Assembly: GCF_947507565.1 (NCBI RefSeq) | Contig: NC_089176.1 | Location: 186,001 to 250,000 of the forward strand | DNA length: 64,000 nucleotides | DNA from: Oscarella lobularis | Lineage: Eukaryota; Porifera; Homoscleromorpha; Homosclerophorida; Oscarellidae | Direction of reading: 5' to 3' | Notes under the pieces: generated by a model | Databases searched by the model: none | Told to the model about the DNA's origin: nothing | Seen by the model: only the letters and a program-made list of their open reading frames with translations | Translations under genes and position numbers: made by a program | Shown here: in pieces, positions 21,729-33,092 of the stretch | Numbering within the stretch: the first letter of the stretch is position 1 | How the letters are laid out: each line of letters opens with the position of its first letter

Positions 21729-24622
21729 TCACACGACAACGACACTCTCGCTAACCGGCATACTAATTGTAGCTGATATGAGGGGAACGCTCGATTCTTC
21801 CCTAACAACAAATACCTAGAAAAGGACACATATTTAGATAAACGGTCAATCCATCTGGACGCACCTTGACCGAATCCGCCACTCCTACATCACTGTAGCA
21901 ATGTATCAACGTTTCAAAAGAATAAGGTAGAGAAGGCACGAGAAAGGGAACCTAAAAAAATTCCTCGCATGCCATCTCCTCCATTTTTCGAACTCACCTT
22001 TATGATTGGTCGCGAAAACGAATAGAGATTGACGTCGTATTTGAAAACGAGAAGAAGTTTCATCATCGATTTCGACGAAGACGTATTCTGTATTTCGACG
22101 GTCATTTTGAAAAGAGGACCGATCCCGTGAACCTGAAAATAAAAATAAATACACGGCCACGTGCCGTCGCCTTCGGATTCGTTCGCACTTTGGCGTGCAG
22201 TCTCAAAGGCTCGGTGGCGGACGTCGAAACGGGATTGAGACTCGTCTTCACCGACTTCACGTACGTACGTGCCGTCTCGAGTTTCAGACGATACAGATCG
22301 TGCTGAAATGCTCTATGCATAGCTAAAGAAGCAACAGCGCGTAAAGGAATCGTTCTTATTATTGCCCTGCCTGTTGCGTGCTCTCGTTCGCGGTGAATCT
22401 GATCGACAGCAACTTTCGTCTTTTTTGGCACGTCGAGTTTCGTTGACTGAGCCGCGGGCGGTCCGGGCGCCTGTTCCTTTGCCTCGAACTCCGCTGTTCT
22501 CTTGAGAAGTCGAACCACGAGTCCGCCACCTGGTAAAAGACATCAAAAAAAAATCGGCGGGATGCATGGGGCAACTTTTTGTGGTGAGAATGAGAGCGCC
22601 CTCCTCACGACCAAATCTGCCAAATTTCATAGCCGTAACGGAGTCCTTTTACGAAACAAAATGAGAAAATAAAATAGATATGATATGTATTTTAACGTAC
22701 CTCCTCTTGAAACTTATTCACGAGATGACGATCTTTATAAAGACGAACTTCTCCATTGGCCAAAGAAACCAAAACTAGAAGAATCAAGCATCTGACCAAC
22801 GTATCGGAAAATAATAATCAAAACCCACCCGCTCTAAAGCCTTTGGCTTTGTGATCCATCAACGCCATAGCCATGATATCCTCAGGCATGGTAACAGACC
22901 ACAATCTCTTTCCCTGCATTGAAAAAGAATATCAGAAAGACTCGTACAGTCATTACGGCACCCCTAACTAATTAATTATTTATTGAACAGGATACCACTT
23001 CATTACCTTCAAAGTATAGCAATTCAACGTTCGATCCATGCAACCAACCGCTATGCTCTTCTCCAGCTTTTCCAATCCCACTGGCTGTGACGTCAGTTCT
23101 ATGCAGCTCTTAGGTGATTTACCTCCCCTACAAGGAGTCCTCTAAAAAGAGAGTAACGTAGCCAATTAGACGACGCTTACTTTCTCAGCGTGTAAATATT
23201 TCCATCGCGACACGAGACAATGATTCGAAACTCCACCTCAAATAAGCCAGAAATTCGGAGAAAAACAGGCACGCTAGGGACAGACATCTAAAGACGAAGG
23301 AACGTCAAACACGTGGAAGAGGTCGGAAACGATAGCAAACTTTTGCTAAAATTGTAAAGGCTTGTGGATCGAGGACAAAGATTTCGGCTGCTTCAGTGCC
23401 CAAGACCAGGCAGCTAACAGACTGGTCTTCCGAATGGGTCTTCTTCATTGTACCAATGCATGTAATGACAGTCTAATCAAAAGAAATCTATTGGCCCATT
23501 ATTATTATGTAGAACATTTAATTAATTGATTCTATGGGTGCAGACAAACTGTGTTGCATTTGACCCTCCCACTCATTACTTGGATTTTCAAAGGAGCGTG
23601 CTTGTATTGATTAGCGAACGCTTCAAAGTCTTCTGGATCCAACTGAAGAAACCTAAATAAGAGGAGCGCCAACGGAAGAACGTGCTTTAAAGACGGTCAC
23701 GTGTGCACTAACATACCGCAGAGATCGCACCGATAAATTTCCTCCAGATACACTTGAAGAAACACGGCTCAAGAAGCCAATCGATTAGGTCAGATTAAAA
23801 GAACGTACTCGATTGCGTCAAGAGTTTCCCGCATTGCAGTCACATCTATTATACCCTAATGGAAAATATACGCCAAAGCCATTGGAATATATACATTGAC
23901 TTGCCTCTTTATATTGGTCCCACGCTTCTTTTTCCTTTACATTGACCTGCGAGAATAAAATGTTTAAACATACCCCATTGTTTTGCTACTAACCGGTAAT
24001 GGCGGCACAGTAAATTTAAAATATGGCCTCAAATTCTTATATATGTAGATAAAAGGACCGGAAGCAACGGCCACAGCTAAATTTTCAAAAACTCATGTGC
24101 CTGTACAGAGAAAACGGTAAGATTGTACCCGGTACTCTCGGCTCGTTTTCATCCATGTAAAACGTGCAGACGCCCGTGGGAAGATCAACTATGGCACTCT
24201 CCATGTGAAGAGACGTTCCTAGAAGAAGAAAAAAATCGAAAACTCGTGACTAGACTCTCTAGAGGCATCTGGCTCTACCTTTGAAAACCTTCAATTTCAT
24301 ATCGTAGCTTCCTGTTCCAAGATCAGCGACCAATAGCTGGAGAAATAAAATTTCAACGGTTGATGATTCTCCAGGATTTTGTACCTTGTGATCGCCATCG
24401 GCTTGCAAGTCTGCCAATCCTAATCAAAATCACTCCCAATGTCGTTCAAACGTGCCATTTGCGAGCGAATTTACCCAAGCAGGAGGTGAACGTGTAGAGA
24501 GATGCGACTGGATCGCGATAGGCGGATAGCCAGTACGAACTGAAACGCTAGTAGCGGTTAAAGCCTTGCAGTGCATCAACTGATTACCTTTCCTCGCCTG
24601 AAGGACTTTCGCTAAGGGCCAT
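21729..24622 (-). CDS. BBS1: Bardet-Biedl syndrome 1 protein, BBSome subunit
   Basis: Exons: complement(21729..21815, 21865..21951, 21998..22132, 22189..22322, 22371..22529, 22576..22645, 22701..22774, 22829..22913, 23007..23139, 23181..23287, 23341..23472, 23580..23652, 23717..23752, 23809..23855, 23905..23946, 23994..24076, 24129..24218, 24279..24336, 24385..24419, 24475..24539, 24588..24622), 588 residues, close to the roughly 593 of vertebrate BBS1. Diagnostic segments are [32 protein letters not shown] and [14 protein letters not shown]1 has a beta-propeller and an appendage-type C-terminal domain. In the BBSome it helps sort membrane cargo at cilia and is recruited by ARL6. Two introns (23856-23904, 22323-22370) use GC donors; the second is 48 nt, open and in frame, so retention would add 16 residues. 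It shares a 335 nt divergent promoter with the GPANK1-like gene. Confidence 0.97.
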
Positions 24623-24957
24623 TCTCGCTCATGTTTTGTTATGCCGAACGCACGCTAAGCGAAAAAGGGCGTTGGCGCGTTTTGGCGCGTTGGTCTGTAG
24701 AACTTTCTTGATCGATGAATGTTCTATCGTCAGGAAAACGTTATATGCAGACAATGTGTAACCGAAAGTACTGTCTGAGAAGAGCGAAATGACGCGGAAT
24801 CGGAGAACGGTACGTTATAGCGCGCGCTTACAGCACCTGAGTAAGTCCCGGACAGGTTTCGCCGTTTTTCGACGATTTCAGCTTCTCTCGTTGTCCATTT
24901 CTATCAAAAGCGAGAAACGGATTGCTTTTGTTACTGCAAGGTCGCAGATCAAAAGAA
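24623..24957. promoter_or_regulatory. Divergent promoter, BBS1 / GPANK1-like
   Basis: 335 nt separate two head-to-head start codons, so both promoters must lie here. There is no TATA box; GGCGCGTTTTGGCGCGTTGG near 24672 is a short direct repeat that could bind an activator. Part of this region (about 24800-24957) resembles 19320-19500. Confidence 0.5.
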
Positions 24958-25977
24958 ATGTCGCGATATTTGAGCAATCCGGTGACTTTCGTCAAATCCG
25001 GTTCCGAAACGGCATCGGAAATCAGCGAAACAAAGCCGACAAGTCTCAGCGGAGAAGAAGCGAAGTCGTTCTACGAAGAAATAGCATCGATGCCGTCAGA
25101 AAATCGAACAAACAATCGTTCCCGAACAAACGAACGTCGTCGCCACCGAAAAAGAGTCTCGCCAACGTTGAGCGTCGACGAAGCGCGCAAGCAGCTCTTC
25201 CACGGCAGCCAAAACGGCTCTCTTCCCCAAGTCGAGTCGGCCCTGGCGAGCGGTTCGTGCAGCATTCGCGACGTGGACGCCTTCGCTTGGACGCCGCTCA
25301 TGTGTGCCGCCTATGGTGGCCACGCCCACGTCGTGCGTTACCTCCTCGCATTTGACGGCGACGGCGAAGCGCTGCGTATATCCGATCGACGAGGCCGCAC
25401 GGCGGTCGATTTGGCTAGATTGGGAAATCGGAGCAACGTCGTGGCAATATTGGAGGACAAAGAAAAAGAGAAGGAGACGGAAGAAACTCCTTCTCTTGAT
25501 ATGGATATGGATAATTCAGCATTATCGGTGGTGTGGTGCAAAGACTGCGAGATGGACGTGAAAGATTCGTCGCATCGGAGACATCGTACGACGACGCTGC
25601 ATCAGTTCTCGTCGCGAAAGGACGATTTGTCCACTTCCGCTTCGTCCAGCTACTATCCGCACCATCGATCGACTCCTGCCTATAAGATTATGCTCAATCA
25701 CGGTTGGACAGATGATCGAGGTCTCGGCTCAGATGGCAGAGGACGCCTCCAACCTGTTAAGACGGTATTGAAACGAGATCGGATTGGGCTGGGTGGGCCT
25801 GCTGGCCCCGCGCGCGTAACTCACTTCAGTTCATTTGATGCCGGTGCTGTTGGTGATCGACGGCTTCAAGTTTCACCTGTTGAGCACGTGACGACAATGA
25901 GAGATGTCGTGCGTGAGAGAAGTAGAGAGAAGCAAATTGAGAAAAGGTTTCGCCGATTATTTCATGAGCATATTTAG
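24958..25977 (+). CDS. GPANK1: G-patch and ankyrin-repeat protein (GPANK1-like)
   Basis: A single exon of 339 residues from an ATG at 24958; the upstream in-frame extension lacks an ATG. An Arg/Ser-rich N-terminus precedes two ankyrin repeats at about residues 95-165 (FAWTPLMCAAYGGHAHVV; DRRGRTAVDLARLGN). A Cys/His-containing middle (VVWCKDCEMD...HRRH) and a G-patch at about 235-275 (MLNHGWTDDRGLG...RIGLG) follow. This order matches GPANK1. G-patch proteins commonly bind and stimulate DEAH-box helicases in RNA processing; which helicase is served here is unknown, and the DHX8 gene in this window is only a speculative partner. The charged tail ending FRRLFHEHI fits the family. Confidence 0.85.
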   Translation: MSRYLSNPVTFVKSGSETASEISETKPTSLSGEEAKSFYEEIASMPSENRTNNRSRTNERRRHRKRVSPTLSVDEARKQLFHGSQNGSLPQVESALASGSCSIRDVDAFAWTPLMCAAYGGHAHVVRYLLAFDGDGEALRISDRRGRTAVDLARLGNRSNVVAILEDKEKEKETEETPSLDMDMDNSALSVVWCKDCEMDVKDSSHRRHRTTTLHQFSSRKDDLSTSASSSYYPHHRSTPAYKIMLNHGWTDDRGLGSDGRGRLQPVKTVLKRDRIGLGGPAGPARVTHFSSFDAGAVGDRRLQVSPVEHVTTMRDVVRERSREKQIEKRFRRLFHEHI

Positions 25978-26236
25978 GAGGATCGAGTATCTTATTTGAG
26001 ATGTGGCTCTATTTTTCGTCTCTATATAATTTTTTCGTAATTACCTTAATTAAATGGGAGTGTGTCTGTGCGCTTTTGTAAACGGTTTTTCCACAGAAGA
26101 CCATGATAGATATATTGCGCAAAACACCCATCAGCTCAGACAAATAATGACCTAAAACTCAAATTTCTAATCAGCGCAACAACACAACAAAAACAGCGAA
26201 TAACCATGCAAGCGTTAATTCAGCCATTGGTTTTCC

Positions 26237-29200
26237 TCAGTAGAGACGACGGACTCTGAATTAACGAAAATGTGTGAAAGAAATATTCGAGTTACATAGA
26301 CATTCATTGTACCTTCTGCGACGCCAACCAATCACTGCTGCTGCGACAGCGGTGGTAAAAATGACCAGCGTTGCCATAGCTAGGACAACCCAGTCGACGA
26401 GAATAGTCTCCTCGTCGACAACGACGGCTTTCTTTCTTGGCATTGTAGGCTTTTCATACGTCACGCCATACGTGCCAGTGACACGGCATGGAACGCCAGA
26501 AGAGTGAAAAACGCCGTCGTCTCGTGACTGATTCGAGTCGCAAGGATTGACTACGTACAACATTCATAAGAACACGCAGATAATTAATTATTCCCAACGA
26601 TTCTACCGTGATCTTTTGCCAGGAACGTGAGTTCGATGTCCTTTGTTCTAACTGGAGCCACGCTGCCAGGATAGAAGGCTCCAGTTAGAAAAACGATTGC
26701 CAAAGTGCGATTATCATCCCACAATCCAATAGTACGAGCATCGTTCAAGTGTTCTGGTGAGAAGCTTATTAGTTTCATCAACTGAGATCGACTTAAAACT
26801 GGCGGCGTATTTGTGTTGTGCGAGAATTTGACAATGACCGCTGTTCCTGGACGGAGGCTATCGCTCTGTGCTTCTTCGACTTGAACCGACGTCACTCGAA
26901 CCATCTAGAGAAATATAGAAAAAATTATTATTCTAGTACATTTCGATTCAATACATACAAACTCCGTGCGCTTCTCTGCGCGTGGCTCTTTCTGTTTCTC
27001 CACATCACGAACACGACGGCGGCTGCTCCTTTCAGAAACACACTCCATTCCACCTTGGAACAGAAACTGCGGTGAATTGTCGTTGACAGTGACGATGTCC
27101 ACATGCGAAGTGGCACTGCTGTTTGCTGGTGGTTGCCCGTCATCAAAAACTGTGAAAACAATCTATAAAGTTGCGAGTTAGTCGTGTGCGACACTTTTCT
27201 AGAGTAATCGGCACCTTGCGACCAATTTTCACTAGAGAAACGTCGTTGATAAAAATTGTTGGCTCGTCAGCTGAAGACGCGTAAAATAGAGCTCCAACCA
27301 CGCATGCATACAGCTACAAAACATCGCACGTTTGTATGCATTTGTTCCCCCGCTAGTATACAAACCTGGCCATTATCTATACCGGTAAACGTGAGCAGTT
27401 TACCTGATTGATCGGGTTCATACTAATAAAAACACATCGTAAATTACAATTTTGGATTCTTTTTGCACACCATCAGGCCGGGACATGCTGTTGATTTTCG
27501 TAGGAAGATGTACTCATCGGCATCAAGCTTGTGAGGATATTTTGCTCTGCAAAAATAAATGATATTCATATAGACTTTGCTAATTGCCGTTTCTTACGTC
27601 AATTCTACTGTCATTTTGGAAATGCTGTTCCCTTCAATCAAATCGTCAATAGTGACGTCGTGTGGTCGACTCACGACGTGCTGGCCAACGTTCTGATTTT
27701 CTCTAAATCTTATGCGATCGTCATTTCCTATTCCGACGCCCAAGTCCAATTGTGGACCATCGTTGACAAAGACGGTGGAGATGTTCACAAACACTGGCAA
27801 GCTTGCTGCTCCCTCTTTGTCCCAAACAGTAACCGTGATCTGAGACGCGACTCTCGCTGGTTCAGAGACTGTGTTGTCATACGTCGCCGAACGCAATATC
27901 TAGTAACAAGTAAAGTCGAGACAAAAACGAGAAAACCCTAATTTGTACCTGAAGGTAAACCGCCAAAGAGGCGATGCCGCTCAGATGAACACTGTTAGTG
28001 CCCGATCCAGCAACGACCACATCGTGTTGACTGGCAACGCTTTCATCAACGACTATGACGTCTCCAGCACGCGACGTGCTGAATGAAAGCGTCGCATTGC
28101 CAGCAAAGAAACTGTCCACGTCTATTAGAACGGTAGACATTGGGAAGATGTTCACAGGTGGCCCGTTCTCGGTGTAGATAATCAAATGAGATCTATCTGC
28201 TAGTGAAGCGAATTGAGGAGGCTGACTGGACGGGGAAAATCGTAGAATTGGGCCGTCACTGACAGGAGTGACCAAGATGCGAAGTATGGCTGGAGCGCTG
28301 CTGTTTTGGCCATCGTTCACAACCACATAAGCCATTCTTTGAGAACAAACATTTTTGAAAGCGTGGGTAACATTCTATGGTGTTAATTAACCTTGTGTCT
28401 GATGTAAGATTGACTGGAGGGCTGAGATTGTTGATGAAACCGAAAGACGACAAAACCATTTGGTAATATTTGATTTCAGCGCTTCCAGACAATCTCTGCA
28501 AGAAACATTAGAACAATTTTTTTGTACATATACGCACTTCAGGCTTACCAGAATCTGATTGTCGCTTTCAACGTTTATGCCAAATGCCGCTGCAAAGGAC
28601 GAATTCAAAACCAATGTGTCGCCGTCGTAGCCATTCACCAGACTAACCGTCGCTCTTTGTAAAAAAACGTATCGTTTAATTAATTAAAACGTAACTCTTT
28701 CTAAAGAACGATTACCCTGTCATGTTCACGTCATTGGCATCCGTTATGTTGACAATATCACCTGGAAGAAAACTTGGCGGATGCCCTTCTGTGTAAAACA
28801 ATTCATCTTGGTTCAATGTTATAACCGGAGCAACGTTAAAATCAATTAGCCGGACGCTAAAGAGATCGCTATAGGACTAAAAATATCCATTGTTGTTGAG
28901 AACGTACAGAACAGATGCGGTTGTCCTGAACTTTCCGTCAAATACGCTTAACTCGATAATGACGTCGTCCAATCCTTCAAATTCAGGCTCCCTAGGAATA
29001 AGTACTTCAAAAATTAAATATTAATCTAATCATGCATTGCACTACAAATTCGTGTAGGTGATATTGTTAAGAAGAGCTTGAAAAATTTCAGTTGATGCGT
29101 TTCCAGTGAGAGCAATTTCTTTTCCAGCTATTCTAACCTTGTAAAATGTAGTAAATTTGCAGTAAACTCAACAGTGTTCAAACACGTACTTCTGACTTGA

Positions 29201-32200
29201 CGACTTCATTGTAATCTCTGATTGCCAAAGTCCCACTTCCCCTCGACAAAATTCTTGCCGTAGCCGATTGAATGAGATGGCTGTAAAGCATGGGATCAGC
29301 CGCACATTAGGAACAACATTAAAAACGTCACATTTGATGATCTGGGTCCGTTAGAGTAAGCGAATTGCTCGTGACGTCAATAGAAGTTTGACGGCCTTCC
29401 TCGTACCGTGTAACAGGCGCTGCAAAATAAAACACAGTTAGAATTTTCTCTTGCAGCAGCGAAACTTTACTTCCTATTGTTAAGACAGGTTCATCGTCAT
29501 TCCTACCAACGTACTGCACCGTCACGCCTATGACAGGAGTTGAAAAGCCATTTGAATCAATGACTGTGACAAGGAGAGTTCTAAAAAAAACACGACTTAG
29601 CACGATTACGCATGCCAACTACGTATAAGATACCTTGGATCAAAATCTGGATCTGTTTCAGAGTTGAAGTAGCTAATAGTAAGAAGAACGTGCGTCAAAT
29701 TGTTTGGAGTCGCGTCTCGTATAACTTTTATTCCTTCACTGAATTTTAAGAATGTTATGCTAATCACTCAAAAAATCTTTTGCGATGTAACGTACCCGCC
29801 AGATGGAGTAGTAAATTGCGACGTAGAGACAATGATGTTATTTCTTTCTTCAACACTAAGTTTTCCCGCAAGAACTGCTTCATCTGGAGTAAAAGTCACC
29901 TGCGCAGAAAAACTGTTAAAAAAGTAAGAAGTAGGGAACAAGAACGCACTCTCTCTTTCAGAGCGTTCGCGGGATTAATCAATTCAACGACTATTTCTCT
30001 CCAGTCCTTAGATAGAAAGTCAATTAGTCTGATCTAAATTAATTTTCCTAAAGCAAAGAACCTCATTTCCAAACGCAGAAGCGTCCAGATTCTCTCGTCT
30101 TGGCGCCAGCAGAACCGTCGAAGTCGGCTCACGAGACAGAACTGTTCGATTCAGCGTCGTCTTATCGGCGACGTCAAAATCGACGGCAACGTGTTCGCAT
30201 TCGCTTTCGTCTCCCAGCGCGCCCGTACACGTAAAGAAGTCAACAACGCCACACGTATCGTTGCATCCGTCTCCATCCTTTCCCGTCCCATTCAGCGTGT
30301 CGCATTCTTCAAAGAACTCAAGAACTCCATTTCCGCAATTGAAGCACTGACTTGGCCTGTTGAATTCGTCGTTGACTGGACACGCATATCCGTCTAGTAT
30401 AGTGCAGCTGATCGAATCGCAGCCAAAGCCGCTCGAACCGGAATCGCAATCTTCACCGGGAACTCGTATTCCATCGCCGCACGTTCGGTTGCGACAAACG
30501 GTTCGTCCTCCCACTGGAACTTGGCACCCGAATCCATCCTCGAGTTCACAAGCGGCCGAGCAGCCATCTCCATTGTCGGTACCTCCATCGTCGCATTCTT
30601 CAGACTCGATTTGAAGAATGCCATCGCCGCACACTGGACAATCAACTGTGACATTACTGTCACTCTGACTGTTATTTAATGCTTGGCAAATATCGACCGG
30701 ACTCGTAGCATTGGTGCCATTGCTGATGAGCCCAAAAACACCTGACGTTTCGTTGACTGATCGACGGAACCGATTGCCGCCGTTCCTGCGCCGATTTTCG
30801 CACTCCGACAATGCATTATCGCTTAGTCGCAAAGACGAACCGGTTCCACCAATCAACTCTTCAAATACAGATGTTAGCAGATTAGTAATGGAGGGCGATT
30901 CCAAGTTCTGTGCAGGATCAATCCGTCCACATAACACAAAGCCTCTTTCTTCCAAAACAGATCTAAGTTCAGCAACGTTTGGCGAGTTAGCCGGACACGA
31001 TCGCACGACGTCCAGCATTATGTCAAAATTGACATCACGATACGTTGACGATTCCTCCAAAACGCCTCGTAGAAAGAGCGCATCTGACGTTGAAAAAATC
31101 ACGTTACAAAGATCGTCGCTTCGTACACAGTCTCCAAGGCCATTGAACAGACGATGGTCGACGAGACGGCATTCTTCGGCAAACGGCGTAACCGTGCGAT
31201 CGACACCGTAAACGTCGGCAATAGTGTTGCTCGTCAAGTTCGCAAGACAGATCAAGACGTCGGTGAACCACGCTGTGAAATTGTTATCTCCTCTAGGAGG
31301 ACATGCGGGCGATAAGAACGTATCGAGATAGTTGGGCGAGTCGCATGGAAAGACGCCTTTTGCGCACTCAATGAAATCAGTACAGTTTTCAATGCGCGAC
31401 GAACAGCGAGCTTCGGCTGAAAGAATGGTTTATCAAAGAAAGGGAAAAAAAGAATCAGTTTGGTCTTTTACCTATATGACATCGCGAACCGCTGAATTCT
31501 GGTGGACAGTCGCAAGTGAAACTATTGATATCGTCAATACATGTCCCGCCATTCTGACACGGATTTGAATCACATTCATTAATATCTGCAATTCAATTAT
31601 TAAAAAACTATAATCAAATGTCTGTTCTCACCGGTTTCACAAAAAGTTCCTGTATAGCCAGCAAAGCACTCACAGTTGAAATCATTAACAAGATCTTCAC
31701 ACCTTCCATTTTGGCACGGCATTGACAAACATTCGTTGATGTCTGCAATTACCAATTAGACAAGGACGTTACTGAAAAGTTTCTATATGTATACTTGGCA
31801 TTGGTGGAGGAGACAAAGAAAACGGTGGTGGTCTGCACATTTTGCATGGCTCCGGAGTAGTAGGAAAAGGGGGTGTTGGTTCCAAAGTAGTAGGACCGAG
31901 AGTCGTTGCTTCCTGAGTCGTCGGAACGGCAGACGTTGGTTCAAGCGTGGTTGGTTCAAGCGTGGTTGGTTCAAGCGTGGTTGGTTCAAGCGTGGTTGGC
32001 TCAAGCGTGGTTGGTTCAAGTGTGGTTGGCTCAAGCGTGGTTGGCTCAAGCGTGGTTGACTCAAGCGTGGTTGGCTCCGTCGATGGAGGAGCTGTTGTAA
32101 ACTCAGCTGGCACTATAAAATATATAAACTTTGTTATTATTAATGAAAATATTTCATATTCTTTACGATTTGGCATTGGTGGAGGGGACAAAGAGAAAGG

Positions 32201-33092
32201 TGGTGGTGGTCTGCACATATTGCATGGCTCCGGAGTAGTAGGACCAGGAGTCGTTGCTTCCTGAGTCGTCGGAGTGGCAGACGTTGGTTCAAGCGTGGTT
32301 GGTTCAAGCGTGGTTGGTTCAAGCGTGGTTGGTTCAAGCGTGGTTGGCACAAGTGTGGTTGGCTCCGTCGATGGAGGAGCTGTTGTAAACTCAGCTGGCA
32401 CTATAAAATATATAAACTTTGTTATTAATGAAAATATTTTATATTCTTTACGATTTGGCATTGGTGGTGGAGACAAAGAGAAAGGTGGTGGTGGTCTGCA
32501 CATATTGCATGGCTCCGGAGTAGTAGGACCAGGAGTCGTTGCTTCCTGAGTCGTCGGAGTGGCAGACGTTGGTTCAAGCGTGGTTGGTTCAAGCGTGGTT
32601 GGTTCAAGCGTGGTTGGTTCAAGCGTGGTTGGTTCAAGCGTGGTTGACTCCGTCGATGGAGGAGCTGTTGTAAACTCAGCTGGCACTATAAAATTGATGA
32701 ATTCTGCTTTAGCTTATAACTGAAGATAATTTATATTCTTTACGATTTGGCATTGGTGGAGGGGACAAAGAGAAAGGTGGTGGTGGGCTGCACGTGTTGC
32801 ATGGTTCCGGCGTAGTAGGACCAGGAGTCGTTGCTTCTTGAGTAGTCGGAGTAGCAGGAGTTGGTTCAAACGAGGTTGGTCCCGCCGACGGAGGAGCTGT
32901 TGTAAACTCAATTGGCACTATAAAATAGAAGAATTCTGTTTAACTTATTACTGAAGATAATTAAAATTCTTTTACGATTTGGCATTGGTGGTGGAGACAA
33001 AGAGAAAGGTGGTGGTTTGCACTTTTTACACGGTTCTGGAGTAGTTGGTCCTACAGTAGTCGGTCCTGAAGTCATTGCCTCAGTTGCGTTTT
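26237..33092 (-). CDS. Mosaic membrane protein: mucin-like, EGF, DUF4215, cadherin-like modules, TM
   Basis: Intron-dense gene read from 33092 downward; the first exon and signal peptide were not found. Order: five Thr/Pro-rich exons (33092-31795), two calcium-type EGF domains (31632-31742, 31472-31585), then a large exon from 31416 to about 30070. That exon has a Cys-containing domain, a furin-like RFRR site near 30760 and three DUF4215 (TIGR02232-type) repeats, e.g. [16 protein letters not shown]. About fifteen short exons (30000-26900) encode cadherin-like modules with V-N-D-G-P linkers and the L-S-G...L-R-S-A-T-Y-D-N core shared with the giant cadherin. The end has a TM helix ([20 protein letters not shown]) and a short basic tail. 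The tail ends either at 26261 or, if a donor at 26312 is spliced to 26255, as RVRRLY with stop at 26237. Probably a cell-surface adhesion protein; function unknown. Internal exon limits are approximate. Confidence 0.75.
31795..33092 (-). repeat. Tandemly duplicated mucin-like exons
   Basis: Five consecutive exons, 31795..32112 (318 nt), 32167..32400 (234), 32452..32685 (234), 32744..32917 (174) and 32976..33092 (117), are phase 1-1. Each starts near [11 protein letters not shown] (except the last) and ends [11 protein letters not shown]. The introns between them are 51-61 nt and nearly alike, with a TATAAAATATATAAAC core in the first two. Inside, a 15-nt unit encoding T-T-L-E-P repeats up to about nine times. 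Exon plus intron were therefore duplicated as blocks, and the minisatellite expanded or contracted separately. Confidence 0.85.

Noticed and set aside
31787-32549. Plus-strand frames coding GSSVV/QAWLV repeats
   Set aside because: They are the reverse complement of the T-T-L-E-P minisatellite exons, whose splice sites and flanking EGF domains lie on the minus strand.
31939-32660. Regular short repeats resembling a CRISPR array
   Set aside because: The 15-nt units are contiguous with no unique spacers and encode an in-frame peptide repeat in a eukaryotic gene.
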